A DNA stretch of 64,000 bases from an uncultured Acidobacteriota bacterium (GCA_902825875.1 CADECP010000002.1:124001-188000), one strand, 5' to 3'; positions 46,931 through 56,400 are shown, numbered from the stretch's first letter. The notes: generated from the letters alone by a model not told the origin. Program-made: numbers and translations.

Positions 46931-48226
46931 ATGACTGAACTGACTTACGGCGAATTTGCGCGGATGCTGTATGCCACGAACACGCTTTCCGATCCGTGGT
47001 TGCGCGGCAAGGAACGGTTTCGCTTACAGCCGGTTGTGCTCAGCGCGGAGCAAGCCGAGCGGCTTGCCATCGCGGCTGAGCGTGTCGGCGCGCTGTTCAA
47101 TGAAGTCAGCGAAATCGTTCTCGACCATCCCGAATTGCTGGACGAGTTTTTCGGCCTGACTCCGTTCCAAAAAGCCATGTGGTTGTCCGCCGAAGGACGC
47201 TGGCACGGCATTGCGCGCGTGGATTTGTTTCTTTGCGCCGATGGTGTGATTCGTTCTTGCGAAATGAACTCTGACACTCCATCCGGCGAAGCCGAAGCCG
47301 TGTTGTTGAATCAACTGCTTCATCAATTTCATACCAACACAATTGATCCGAACACGAATTTCCCCGAACAGTTTTGGCAAATGCTGCTCGCTTCGCACCG
47401 AGCGCGGTTGGATGGAAACCCGCAATCCGTAGCCATTATCTACCCGACAGACCTGCCAGAAGATTTGAGCATGATCGCCATTTACAAAAACTGGCTGGAA
47501 GAACGCGGTTGTCGTGTGACGCTTGGGTCGCCGTTCAATTTGGGATTGGACAAACAGCGCAGAGTGACCGTGATGGGCGAACCGGCGGATTTGATCTTGC
47601 GGCATTACAAAACGGATTGGTGGGGCGAACGAGAAATCGTTTGGACGACGCAAGCGGAATTTCTTGATCCTGATCCGCTCGACCGCGAATTGTTGTTATT
47701 GCTTGAAGCCGAAAACGAAGGTCGAGTGACGGTCGTCAATCCGTTCGGCTCGGTTGTGACGCAAAACAAACTGGCGATGGCGTTGATGTGGGAACGGCAG
47801 GAATTGTTTTCCGCCGAAGCCCGCAAATGGATTGCCGAATTGATTCCTGAAACGCGGCGTGCGACTGAATTGGATTTGCACCAACTGCGCCGCGAAGAAT
47901 GGGTGCTGAAATCGGTTTATGGCTGCGAAGGCGATTCGGTGATCTGCGGAGCTTTCGCCAAACCGCAGGATTGGGAATTGGCATTGGCGACATTGATTCC
48001 GCGCCACTGGATCGCGCAGCGGTTTTTCGACGTTGCGCCGATTGAAGACGAACAAACTTCGGAAAAGATGTTGCCGAATTTCGGCGTGTATTTGCTGGGC
48101 GGACAAGCGGCAGGTTTTTACACGCGGCTTTCCCAGAAGGCTACTGATTACACGGCGGTTTCAGCACCGACTTATGTTTCAGGAAAGCACGTCAATGACG
48201 CGCGGGATGTCGCTGCTTTCGCGTAA
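46931..48226 (+). CDS. ATP-grasp ligase of the glutathionylspermidine synthase-like family
   Basis: 431 residues from the ATG at 46931 (MTELTYGEFARMLYATNTLS). The frame is open upstream into the methyltransferase but that extension is antifunctional. Features fit the GSP_synth (PF03738-like) fold: a pre-ATP-grasp region (ARVDLFLCADGVIRSCEMNS, with the Glu/Asn that normally binds substrate or metal) and an ATP-grasp part (EEWVLKSVYGCEGDSVICGA; HWIAQRFFDVAPIEDEQ). The family makes amide bonds between peptides and amines. Many members outside enterobacteria have unknown substrates. The 3' end overlaps the convergent DUF5995 gene by 48 bp. Confidence 0.8.
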   Translation: MTELTYGEFARMLYATNTLSDPWLRGKERFRLQPVVLSAEQAERLAIAAERVGALFNEVSEIVLDHPELLDEFFGLTPFQKAMWLSAEGRWHGIARVDLFLCADGVIRSCEMNSDTPSGEAEAVLLNQLLHQFHTNTIDPNTNFPEQFWQMLLASHRARLDGNPQSVAIIYPTDLPEDLSMIAIYKNWLEERGCRVTLGSPFNLGLDKQRRVTVMGEPADLILRHYKTDWWGEREIVWTTQAEFLDPDPLDRELLLLLEAENEGRVTVVNPFGSVVTQNKLAMALMWERQELFSAEARKWIAELIPETRRATELDLHQLRREEWVLKSVYGCEGDSVICGAFAKPQDWELALATLIPRHWIAQRFFDVAPIEDEQTSEKMLPNFGVYLLGGQAAGFYTRLSQKATDYTAVSAPTYVSGKHVNDARDVAAFA

Positions 48227-48925
48227 TCGAATCAACATCAAGCCAGCCTTGAACACAATTCCGGGCGGAGCCACTACCAGCCGGCCAAGTTTCGCAATTT
48301 CCTCATCGCGTCGTTCGATTGCTCCTGCAAAGTCTTTTTCGTCGAGCGCATTCAATCTCAAGGCAAATCGCCACGCCGAATCACGCGCCACTTTCATGCT
48401 GAAATTGATGATGGCGTCGTCGGCGCTGGGATCAATCTTTTCCAAAAAGCCAATCCACGGCGACATCTCGCCAATTTCATCCTGTACCGGTTGCACCAGG
48501 CTGAACAAAATGTCGTTGATCTTTTCAAAATCGGATTGAAGCGATGGCAGTTGTTCGCCTGGACTGGTTTCTGCTGCGGCGATTCCCAAATCCAGATTGA
48601 TGTGAGCATTGATGCCTGCCAGCAGATGTTGCAGGATCAACGGTCGCCATTGCTCTGCGGCTTCAAATGAAACCTGCCACGCGGCTGTCGGCTGTTTGCC
48701 TTGCCGATGCAATTCGTAAGCATCCAGATAGCGATTGGCGAAATTAACGTCCAGCCGCGCCATTCGTTCGCCGTCTTGAAACAGGTTGTTGGCGATGCCT
48801 TCTTTCACCTTGATCGTGACTTTGCGGTATAGCGCCGCGAAATATCCCAACCGACTGCGACGTTGGCACGATTGGTCAATGATTTCAGTTAGTCGGGCAA
48901 TGACTTCGTCAATTGTGTTGGCCAT
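48179..48925 (-). CDS. DUF5995 family protein
   Basis: 248 residues from the ATG at 48925 (MANTIDEVIARLTEIIDQSC). The in-frame extension to 49024 has no family character. The protein matches my memory of DUF5995: GYFAALYRKVTIKVKEGIAN, then RMARLDVNFANRYLDAYELH, and the hallmark LQHLLAGINAHINLDLGIAA, where Asn-Ala-His-Ile-Asn and the Asp may form a polar or metal-binding site. No biochemical function is known to me for the family. It is divergent from the carboxyltransferase gene, and its last 16 codons overlap the ATP-grasp gene on the other strand. Confidence 0.75.
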   Translation of the reverse strand: MANTIDEVIARLTEIIDQSCQRRSRLGYFAALYRKVTIKVKEGIANNLFQDGERMARLDVNFANRYLDAYELHRQGKQPTAAWQVSFEAAEQWRPLILQHLLAGINAHINLDLGIAAAETSPGEQLPSLQSDFEKINDILFSLVQPVQDEIGEMSPWIGFLEKIDPSADDAIINFSMKVARDSAWRFALRLNALDEKDFAGAIERRDEEIAKLGRLVVAPPGIVFKAGLMLIRLRESSDIPRVIDVLS

Positions 48926-49041
48926 AGTTTGTGCTTTGTTGTTTTGATTGTAAGTCGTTGGTTGTAAGGCTTGACAGCTTGCTGACCGCTCAGTAAGTCT
49001 AGCCGTCCAAAGCAAAACACGCAAAAAACTGGAGAATAAAT

Positions 49042-50598
49042 TTGAGTTGGCAACCTGAAGTTGACGAGATCAAACGTCGCGTCGAATTGGCAAAACAGAT
49101 GGGCGGCGAAGCCAACGTCGCCCGGCAACACGCGAACGGCAGATTGACCGTGCGCGAGCGAATTGATCGTTTGCTGGACGATGGTTCATTTCACGAAACC
49201 GGCGCGCTGGCAGGCAAAGCGGCTTATGTTGACGGCGAGTTGATTGAATTCATGCCGTCGAACTTTGTTTGCGGCTTGGGGCGAATCAACAATCGCCGAG
49301 TTGTCGTTGGCGGCGACGACTTCACCGTTCGCGGCGGAGCCGCCGACGCGGCCATCGGTCACAAGATGACTTATTCCGAACGGATGGCGCGTGAATTGAA
49401 ACTACCATTGGTTAGATTGGTGGACGGCACGGGCGGAGGCGGCAGCGTCAAGATGCTGGAAACAATGGGGCGGACTTATGTTCCCGCAAATCCGGGCTGG
49501 GATATTGTCGTGGCATCGTTGTCGGAAATTCCTGTTGTCGCTGCGGCGTTGGGGCCGTGCGCAGGGCTTGGAGCCGTGCGCGTCGTCAATTCGCATTTTT
49601 CAGTCATGGTCAAAGGCGTCAGCCAATTGTTCGTTGCCGGGCCGCCCGTTGTCATTCGCGGAGTCGGCGAAAACGTGACGAAAGAAGAACTCGGCGGTTC
49701 TGATATTCACGCTCACGGTAGCGGTTGCGTGGACAACGAAGTCGAAACAGAAGACGAAGCCTTTGCCGAAATTCGCCGCTTTCTTTCGTACTTGCCGCAG
49801 AACGTCTGGCAGATTCCTCCACGTGTCGAAAGCGGCGATGATCCAACTCGCAGCGAAGAACAGTTGCTTTCAATAATCCCGAGCGACCGGCGAATGGCTT
49901 ATGACGTGCGGCGGATTTTGAGCTTGGTGTTAGACCGCGATTCGTTTTTTGAAATTGGCAGGTTTTACGGTCGGCCTTTGGTAACGGGCTTGGCGCGATT
50001 GAATGGTTACGCGGTTGGAGTCTTGGCGGGCGATCCGAAACAAGGCGGCGGCGCTCTGGATGCCGACGGCAGCGAGAAAATGACTCGGTTTGCCGATCTG
50101 TGTAATACGTTTCATTTGCCTGTGGTGAACTTCGTGGATCAGCCGGGCTTTCTGATTGGCACTCGCGCCGAGCGAATGGGAACAGCCCGATACGGCGCGC
50201 GAGCGATGGCAGCGGTTTATCAAGCTTCGATCCCTTGGTGTTCGATCATTTTGCGCAGAGTGTTTGGCGTTGCCGGAGCCGCTCACGGAAATGCTCAATC
50301 GTTGAATTTTCGTTACGCCTGGCCAAGCGGTGATTGGGGATCGCTGCCGATTGAAGGCGGAGTGATGGCCGCTTACAAACGCGACATCGAATCCGCGCCA
50401 GACCCCGAAGCTCGGCGGCGAGAGATTGAGGAGAAGCTAAACGAATTGCGCTCGCCGTTCCGAACCGCCGAAGCTTTCGGCATCGAAGAAATCATTGATC
50501 CGCGCGACACGCGACGTTTGCTGTGCGATTGGGTAGAAATGGCTTATGACTTATTGCCGATGCAGCTTGGCGTGAAACAACATGGTTACAGGCCTTAA
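49042..50598 (+). CDS. Acyl-CoA carboxylase carboxyltransferase (propionyl/methylcrotonyl-CoA beta type)
   Basis: 518 residues starting at a TTG at 49042 preceded by CTGGAG (SWQPEVDEIKRRVELAKQMG). The two halves of the crotonase-like fold are visible: oxyanion-forming glycines in the first half (VDGTGGGGSVKMLETMGRTY; GPCAGLGAVRVVNSHFSVMV) and in the second (NFVDQPGFLIGTRAERMGTA; LRRVFGVAGAAHGN). It transfers carboxylate from carboxybiotin to an acyl-CoA. The biotin carboxylase/carrier subunit is not in the window and must be encoded elsewhere. The exact acyl-CoA (propionyl, methylcrotonyl, acetyl) cannot be fixed by eye. Confidence 0.92.
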   Translation: MSWQPEVDEIKRRVELAKQMGGEANVARQHANGRLTVRERIDRLLDDGSFHETGALAGKAAYVDGELIEFMPSNFVCGLGRINNRRVVVGGDDFTVRGGAADAAIGHKMTYSERMARELKLPLVRLVDGTGGGGSVKMLETMGRTYVPANPGWDIVVASLSEIPVVAAALGPCAGLGAVRVVNSHFSVMVKGVSQLFVAGPPVVIRGVGENVTKEELGGSDIHAHGSGCVDNEVETEDEAFAEIRRFLSYLPQNVWQIPPRVESGDDPTRSEEQLLSIIPSDRRMAYDVRRILSLVLDRDSFFEIGRFYGRPLVTGLARLNGYAVGVLAGDPKQGGGALDADGSEKMTRFADLCNTFHLPVVNFVDQPGFLIGTRAERMGTARYGARAMAAVYQASIPWCSIILRRVFGVAGAAHGNAQSLNFRYAWPSGDWGSLPIEGGVMAAYKRDIESAPDPEARRREIEEKLNELRSPFRTAEAFGIEEIIDPRDTRRLLCDWVEMAYDLLPMQLGVKQHGYRP

Positions 50599-50992
50599 CG
50601 CGAACTCCATATCGTGTTCAGAGGCTTCGGCAAAGAGCTTTTTGCCAATATCACTCAAGTCGTCATCGAACTGGGCAGCCAAACCACTAATCGCTCTTCT
50701 AAATCAGAGCAAAAAACTTTGAAACAGGATTGCCAGGATTGTTTTCAGGCTGAGCAGGATTCAAACCTGACCGGGGCCTTGATGGAATTGAGGAGCCTGT
50801 AAAGCCTGCCAAAAATCTTGTTCAATCTGTCGGAAAAGAATGTCTCGCGGTAAAGATTCAAATTTTGCCGCTGTCGGTTTCGCTGCGGAACGAGCGGGAG
50901 TATATTCACGTTCGAAAAGACACGAAATCATTTGTGCAATCAAGCTTGAAGGTTCTGTTGATCCCAACAAGCTCAATTGAGGAGGAATCGTT
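50599..50992. other. Intergenic region with a word-iterated repeat
   Basis: This stretch of nearly 400 bp holds a repeat element (next entry) and the ribosome-binding site of the following gene. I see no RNA gene or reliable ORF in it. Confidence 0.5.
50724..50832. repeat. Word-iterated imperfect palindrome (CAGGATT)
   Basis: CAGGATT occurs at 50725, 50734 and 50755, with CAGGCTGAG between. The right side, read on the other strand, gives GACAGATTGAACAAGATTTT followed by TGGCAGGC. The same words form the inner arms of the element at 2699-2874, so the two loci share a word family. The palindrome is weaker than at the other loci. Confidence 0.6.
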
Positions 50993-51643
50993 ATGCGAAC
51001 CCATACTATGCGAATCTGGTCAAAATCGCTGGTCGTGTTGATTGGTTGTCTGCTGTTGCTGGGAACGGTTGCCGTTGCACAGTCCGGTCGCAAGCAGAAA
51101 AAAGCCGATCCGCAACCTGTGATTCAAGGTGTCAACCAACCCGAAGCGCGCACTGTGCCGGAACCTGAAGTCGCTCCCGAAAAGCCGAAGGAAAAGCCCG
51201 TGGAAAAGGGAAAAGCGATTCAGATTTCTTCGGCGATGGGCGATATGGAAATTCCGATGTATTACACCACGGCGGTCAGCGATGGCTGTCTGGATCAACT
51301 GCGGCGCGAATTGAAAACTGCTCAATTGAGTTCCGAACGCAACCAGACTCGCAGCGATGCGATGAAAGCCGCCAAAGAGAGCGAGGATTTATTCGTCGTT
51401 TGGATCGAGTTGCAATACAGCCGAGTTGGAGCAGGAAGCATGAACGGAGTGGATGTGCGCTTCACAGTGTTTGAGCCGAAAACTGGCAAGCAGATCTTTT
51501 TCGGAACGGGTTTCCCGCGTCAGCCGCAAGGCATGCCGATTCCGCCGATGGGTGGTTCGCGTGACCAGATGGCTCTGGATTGGGCTGGACGCGACATTGC
51601 CGATCAGGTGATTCGCAAACTCGGTTTACGCAGCGGATTTTGA
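50993..51643 (+). CDS. Secreted protein of unknown function
   Basis: 216 residues. The ATG at 50993 follows a strong GAGGAGGAATC ribosome-binding site; a second ATG 15 bp on is possible. A signal peptide (SLVVLIGCLLLLGTVAVAQS) is followed by a Lys/Pro/Glu-rich linker (RTVPEPEVAPEKPKEKPVEK) and a compact domain (MEIPMYYTTAVSDGCLDQLR; LFVVWIELQYSRVG; DVRFTVFEPKTGKQIFFGTG; RDIADQVIRKLGLRSGF). The last part looks like a small alpha/beta domain of periplasmic type, but I recognise no family. A bidirectional terminator follows. Confidence 0.7.
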   Translation: MRTHTMRIWSKSLVVLIGCLLLLGTVAVAQSGRKQKKADPQPVIQGVNQPEARTVPEPEVAPEKPKEKPVEKGKAIQISSAMGDMEIPMYYTTAVSDGCLDQLRRELKTAQLSSERNQTRSDAMKAAKESEDLFVVWIELQYSRVGAGSMNGVDVRFTVFEPKTGKQIFFGTGFPRQPQGMPIPPMGGSRDQMALDWAGRDIADQVIRKLGLRSGF

Positions 51644-51656
51644 TGAGGTTACAGCG

Positions 51657-51684
51657 ACGGGGCGAGAATCAATGTTCGCCCCGT
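51657..51684. terminator. Bidirectional terminator between convergent genes
   Basis: ACGGGGCGA / TCGCCCCGT forms a perfect 9 bp stem with a 10-nt loop, 13 bp after the stop of the secreted protein, and it overlaps the last codons of the APC permease. A TTTGG run follows on the plus strand. Confidence 0.65.
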
Positions 51685-53078
51685 TTGGTTTGGCTTGCCG
51701 CCGATTCCGAACCGTTCAACCAACCTAAACCACGCGCCACGAAAAAAATCACAATGCCAGCCGCGATGGTTCCTAACGCCGCCAGCGTAGGAATCGGGCG
51801 TTCTATGACGCCTTGTGAAATGGCAAAAACTTCCAGCAGCAAAAAAATCGCAGGCGTGACCGGATAACCCGGCGTGCGAAAGATCGTCGGCGAATCTGAA
51901 GGCATTTTCTGGCGAACAACCCAAACGCCTGTCACTGTCAACGCAGCCATCAACGACAATGCCGAACCAGCGTAAATCAACAGATTTTCAAATTCTCCGG
52001 TCAGCACCAGCAGGATGGCGACGAAAGCTTGAGTGAAGATGGAAAACAGCGGCGCACCGCCTTGTTTGCCGATTCGTCCAAAAATTCCCGGAGCCATTCC
52101 ATCGCGCGCCATTGCGTAATACACGCGCGGCCCGGCGGCGGTCATCGAACTGACTGACCCCAGAATCGTCAATGTGATGATGACGCTGACCACAGTTGCG
52201 CCGAAAGAACCGAACAGATTTTCCGCCGCGAGTTTGCCGATGGCGATGTTGGGTTGCCAATCAGCGGCAGGCACGGCGTACAGAAACAACAGATTCAAAA
52301 TCAGATACAAAATGGCGACGGTCAACGTTCCGCCAATCAATGCGCGCGGCAATGTGTAACGAGGATTTTTGACTTCGCCCGCCAGATAAGCCGCAGCGTT
52401 CCATCCGCTGTAAGCAAAGCTGACCTGAATCAACGCCACCCACCACAAACCTGTCGCTTGCGAACCGGCGGTGACGCCAGACCAGTTTCCTTTGCCGGTG
52501 GCGACGCCGGAGAAAAACAGCAACACGATTGAACCAATGACCAATGCCGCGATGCCGGTTTGCAATCTGCCGCTCGGACGTACCCCTGCCGAATGAAACG
52601 CCGCCAGCGCCGCGATCAATACTGCTGCGCCGACCGAACCTTGAGTGACAGTAATGCTGCCGACAGTGAACAACACCGTCGAAGGATTCCACGACGGAAA
52701 CAAGGTTGCCGCGTAAGCCGAAGCTCCGAGCGCAGAGGCCGCAATCGCCGCCGAAAATCCAACCAGAAAGGAAATCCATCCGCTGACGAATCCCCACAGT
52801 CTCCCGTAAATTTGCGTCAAGTACCGATACTCGCCGCCTGCTTCGGGCATTCGCGTGGCGAGTTCGGCAAAACACAACGCGCCGGACAAAGCCAGAATGC
52901 CGCCCAGCGTCCACACGCCCAGCGTTGCCAATCCATTGCCGGTGGCGGTTCGGACAAACGCCGGAACCGTAAAAATTCCTGTGCCGACCATATTTGTCAC
53001 AACAAAGGCCGCCGCGGCCCATACGCCCAGGGCGCGGCGCAAACCGTGTCCGGCAGTCTTCGACTCGTTTTCAGTCAT
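51669..53078 (-). CDS. APC-superfamily amino acid permease
   Basis: 469 residues with about 12 hydrophobic segments. The first has the substrate-binding unwound motif of the family (NMVGTGIFTVPAFVRTATGN). The conserved EAGGEYRYLTQIYGRLWGFV region follows helix 2, and GWNAAAYLAGEVKNPRYTLP lies after helix 6. It probably exchanges or imports an amino acid or amine by proton coupling. Specificity cannot be read. Start ATG at 53078 with GGAAG immediately upstream. It is divergent from the peroxidase gene. Confidence 0.9.
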   Translation of the reverse strand: MTENESKTAGHGLRRALGVWAAAAFVVTNMVGTGIFTVPAFVRTATGNGLATLGVWTLGGILALSGALCFAELATRMPEAGGEYRYLTQIYGRLWGFVSGWISFLVGFSAAIAASALGASAYAATLFPSWNPSTVLFTVGSITVTQGSVGAAVLIAALAAFHSAGVRPSGRLQTGIAALVIGSIVLLFFSGVATGKGNWSGVTAGSQATGLWWVALIQVSFAYSGWNAAAYLAGEVKNPRYTLPRALIGGTLTVAILYLILNLLFLYAVPAADWQPNIAIGKLAAENLFGSFGATVVSVIITLTILGSVSSMTAAGPRVYYAMARDGMAPGIFGRIGKQGGAPLFSIFTQAFVAILLVLTGEFENLLIYAGSALSLMAALTVTGVWVVRQKMPSDSPTIFRTPGYPVTPAIFLLLEVFAISQGVIERPIPTLAALGTIAAGIVIFFVARGLGWLNGSESAASQTKRGEH

Positions 53079-53247
53079 CTTCCTTTTGGCTCCTTTTGAT
53101 TTGTACGTGATTTTGCTGCGGTTGCGGCACTATACAACGAGCGATTGACGCTCGCCACTTTCTGCCGCCGTCATATTCAAATTCGAGGACTTGTGCTGTA
53201 ATTCGCCGCGCTTAACGATTGCAATCCTTGAAGGAGGTCTTCAATTC

Positions 53248-54636
53248 TTGGAAAACGAAATGATGATTGGGCAGAGAATGCGCCGACTGAAGCAGGCGTT
53301 TTTTGTTTTGCTGGTGGCGATGACGTTTATCGCGTCGGGCGATTGGCATTCAATCGCTCAACGTCAATCAAATGTGGCAAGAGTTGAAGCGAACAGGCTT
53401 CAGGTGGGATTGGGCGAACGGCTGTTCCGCGAAGATCGCTTCACCACGGCCAAAGGTGATTTGTTTACCAGTTGCGCGACCTGCCATCTGACCGATCAAG
53501 ACCCGCAAGGCCATCGTGTTTTCACAGACTTTTTCAATCGCAGTTGGGTTCCTTATCGTAATGAAGACCCTCGCCGAACGGAGATTCGCAATTCGCCGAC
53601 CTTGCTTGACGTGGCGTTGATGCCGTTGCTGCATTTGGACGGCGAATTCAAATCGCTGGAAGAATTGGTCGCCGGAACCTTCAGCGGACGACCAATGGGA
53701 TGGTTGCCGGGCGAAGAAGAACAAGCCTTCAATCAGATTCAAACCGTTTTGTTGGCCGACAAAGCTACGGAAGCTTCGGCTTCTTACCGCGAGCAATTCA
53801 AAGCCGCGTTCGATGTCGAATTAGACAAGCTCAGCCGAGATCAAATCATCGGTCTGGTTTCCAAAGCTGTAGCTGACTTCATGCGAACAATGCGAAGCAA
53901 ACAGGATTCGCCTTACGACCGGTTTGTGAAGCTGAACGGCTTGGAAGCGGCTCCGGCCAGTGGAGAAAGCGCGAAGGCTTTTGCAGGGCGCACGCTGGCA
54001 ATACTTTCAGAATTGGAATCGAAAAAAGCTTTGAAGCTCGGCAACGGATTCGATCAAAAGGCGTTGAACGGTTTCAGGATTTTTTTGCGAACGGAAGGCG
54101 CGGCTTCGGTTGGAAACTGCGTTGCTTGTCACGTGCCGCCGCTGTTCACCGACAATTCCTTTCACAACTTGGGAGTCAGCCAGGCGGAGTTTGATCGCTT
54201 GAATGGCGAAGGCAAGTTCGCGCAGCTTGAAATTCCCAACGCCGCGACGGCTAAACGCCCGTCAGCGAAATTCCGCGAAACGGTGGAGAAAGGTCGGCTT
54301 GGCGTTGCGGATTTAGGGCACTGGAATTTTGTGGATTTGAAAACTTCGTCGCTGCGCCGAGCCGGTGAAAGCGACGATCAATTGTTGCGACGAATGACCG
54401 GCGCATTCAAAACGCCTACGCTGCGGCATCTGAAGTTCAGCGAACCGTACTTTCATTCGGGCGATTATCTTTCGCTGGAAGCCGCGTTGATGGAAATCGT
54501 TCGGCTGAGTGAAATGGCTCGCGCAGGACAAGTGCGCGAGCCGGATGATGAGTTGTTGAAGATTCGATTGAATGATGCAGATGTTCGTTTGTTGTTGGTG
54601 TTTTTGGCGACGTTGAATGGTTCGCCTGAAAAGTGA
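53248..54636 (+). CDS. Secreted di-haem cytochrome c peroxidase-like protein
   Basis: 462 residues. A TTG at 53248 is chosen because a perfect AAGGAGGT lies 9 nt upstream; an ATG pair at 53260/53263 is too far from it. A signal peptide follows (LKQAFFVLLVAMTFIASGDW). Two c-haem sites are seen: CATCH (residues 76-80) and CVACH in the second half. The domain pattern (LGERLFREDRFT; RTEIRNSPTLLDVALMPLLH; AFKTPTLRHLKFSEPYFHSG) is that of the CcpA/MauG superfamily. It reduces peroxide or oxidises a partner in the periplasm. Which of these applies depends on distal ligands not resolved here. Confidence 0.88.
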   Translation: MENEMMIGQRMRRLKQAFFVLLVAMTFIASGDWHSIAQRQSNVARVEANRLQVGLGERLFREDRFTTAKGDLFTSCATCHLTDQDPQGHRVFTDFFNRSWVPYRNEDPRRTEIRNSPTLLDVALMPLLHLDGEFKSLEELVAGTFSGRPMGWLPGEEEQAFNQIQTVLLADKATEASASYREQFKAAFDVELDKLSRDQIIGLVSKAVADFMRTMRSKQDSPYDRFVKLNGLEAAPASGESAKAFAGRTLAILSELESKKALKLGNGFDQKALNGFRIFLRTEGAASVGNCVACHVPPLFTDNSFHNLGVSQAEFDRLNGEGKFAQLEIPNAATAKRPSAKFRETVEKGRLGVADLGHWNFVDLKTSSLRRAGESDDQLLRRMTGAFKTPTLRHLKFSEPYFHSGDYLSLEAALMEIVRLSEMARAGQVREPDDELLKIRLNDADVRLLLVFLATLNGSPEK

Positions 54637-54715
54637 CGGGCGGACGGGAACGTCCGCGGACCAGGCGGAGTGCAACTCCGCGCTCCGGCTATTCCGCGCT
54701 CCGGCTATTCGCCAA
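54637..54715. repeat. Composite of small GC-rich hairpins and a direct repeat
   Basis: It contains GCGGACGGGAACGTCCGC (7 bp stem), GCGGAGTGCAACTCCGC (7 bp stem) and a tandem CCGCGCTCCGGCTATT repeated twice. It fills the gap between convergent genes, and its last bases reach the stop of the next gene. Confidence 0.6.
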
Positions 54716-56372
54716 TCAGTTTGTGATACCTGCCCATCCAATAAGGCAGCAGAAAATACGCACCGTCGTCTTCGCTGCGCCCGCCGTTGCCGCCGTCAAT
54801 TCGATAAGGATTGCCGTTCCATTTCGTCATAGGCAGTTCGTCGTAAGGCAACACGATCAAAGCTTGTGGGCGTTTGAACCGATCCGCCAACGCATCCATC
54901 GGCACATCCAATCGGTGAGAATTCGTCACCGTCCATTCGATCAAATCCATAGGAATTTCTTGCAACGTGCGAATTGAATCTTCTCGGTCGAATTCTTTCG
55001 CTCCGCTGCCAGCCGCGTAAATAAAATTCCAGAGCGGGTTGCGTTCAGGCCGTTCAACCTGCCACGAACGTTCCAGGCTTTGCACATAAACTTCGCGCAG
55101 CTTGGCGTCTTTTTCGTAACTCAGCAGCGGGTAATACGACAGAAAAGCCAGTTCGTCGTCTGAATGATTGATGCGTCCGGGGTAGTTGATCTTCTGGTTG
55201 CGCGTCAGCAAGTGATAACGATGTTTGGCGATCAATTCCTGATACGCTTGTTCGTAACGCGGATTGCCTGTGATGTGATGCGCTGTTCGCAGGTGAGCCA
55301 GCATGTGCAGCGCGCGCAATCCCAGTTCGTCCGGGTCTTCCCAAATCTTGTCTGGCCCCCACCATCCCCACAAAGTGTGTTTGCCGTCCACGTCAACCAG
55401 TTGAAAGTTGTTGTCCAGAATGTGATCGGTCATCCGAGTGACGACGCCACGAATCTTTTGCCGCTCGGCTTCGTCGGCAACCAGGTCGTAATACACAGCG
55501 TAGCCGAAATAATGCCCGACGATTTCATCCGAACTGGTGTCGCCTTTCCAGCGCCATTTGCCGTCGGCGGTGGTGTGCCATTCGCCGTCTTTGGGTTGAA
55601 TGTCTTCGCCGATCTTGATGATCGAACGCGCGTGAAAGCCTGAAATGCCTGTGATGGATTCCAGTCGCAGCATCGCTTCCAAGCCGACTTTGGCGTTGGC
55701 GCGCGCATCGGGTTCTTTGGTGACGGCGTAGCGAAAGGCTTCGGCGGCGATGTACATCTGCGTCCACAGCCCGTCGTTGTCCGAAGAAACCATTTTGTTG
55801 GTGGATAAATCCCCCGGCGTTTGCAAGATCGAATCCGAAGTCATTCCCCAACGCACGTGCCGCTTTTGCACGCGCTCGACAAAGGTTTTGGATTTTTCGG
55901 CCAGCGTCATTTGTTTGTATTCGATGCGGCTGAACCCTTTTGGAGTTTCGACCCAGATGACGGAGATTTCCTGGCCAGACTTTTCAATTCCAACGCCGGT
56001 GACTTGATCGTCGAGAAGCCAACGCTGGCCAGCAAAATACTCAGTCACTCCAGTTTGCAAATGCACACGCTTCACCCCGCGTTTCATCACTGTCCAAATG
56101 GTTCCTGTCTTTTCATCCTTCCATATCGTTGAAATATGACTGTCGGGATGAGTGTTATACGGCCACATCGGCAAAATTTTTAGTTTGGAATGACGAAGCT
56201 TGACCTTGCCTCCTGTCAGTTGTTTGAACTCTTCAGCGGAATGGAAAGTGCGAACCTTTTGCGAATAACGCGACTCTTCGTTTGATTGGGCATTTGCTGA
56301 AATAAAAAAAAAGCACAGGCAGAGCAATGCCGCTGCCTGTGTTTGAAGTGATCTAAAAAATTTAGGCGACAT
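54705..56372 (-). CDS. Secreted protein resembling (alpha/alpha)6-barrel glycosidases, unknown substrate
   Basis: 555 residues with a signal peptide (ALLCLCFFFISANAQ). The N-terminal 130 residues include a short propeller-like part (HISTIWKDEKTGTIWTVMKR; YFAGQRWLLDDQVTGVGIE). From about residue 170 the pattern is helical-barrel-like, with repeated Tyr/Trp-rich helices (MYIAAEAFRYAVTKEPDARA; EIVGHYFGYAVYYDLVADEA; HTLWGWWGPDKIWEDPDELG; NPLWNFIYAAGSGAKEF). This resembles six-hairpin glycosidases in general shape, but no catalytic pair could be confirmed and the family is not one I can name. Probably periplasmic carbohydrate-related. Confidence 0.6.
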   Translation of the reverse strand: MSPKFFRSLQTQAAALLCLCFFFISANAQSNEESRYSQKVRTFHSAEEFKQLTGGKVKLRHSKLKILPMWPYNTHPDSHISTIWKDEKTGTIWTVMKRGVKRVHLQTGVTEYFAGQRWLLDDQVTGVGIEKSGQEISVIWVETPKGFSRIEYKQMTLAEKSKTFVERVQKRHVRWGMTSDSILQTPGDLSTNKMVSSDNDGLWTQMYIAAEAFRYAVTKEPDARANAKVGLEAMLRLESITGISGFHARSIIKIGEDIQPKDGEWHTTADGKWRWKGDTSSDEIVGHYFGYAVYYDLVADEAERQKIRGVVTRMTDHILDNNFQLVDVDGKHTLWGWWGPDKIWEDPDELGLRALHMLAHLRTAHHITGNPRYEQAYQELIAKHRYHLLTRNQKINYPGRINHSDDELAFLSYYPLLSYEKDAKLREVYVQSLERSWQVERPERNPLWNFIYAAGSGAKEFDREDSIRTLQEIPMDLIEWTVTNSHRLDVPMDALADRFKRPQALIVLPYDELPMTKWNGNPYRIDGGNGGRSEDDGAYFLLPYWMGRYHKLIGE

Positions 56373-56400
56373 TCAGTTTTCCTCTCGTTAAGTTGAGCCT

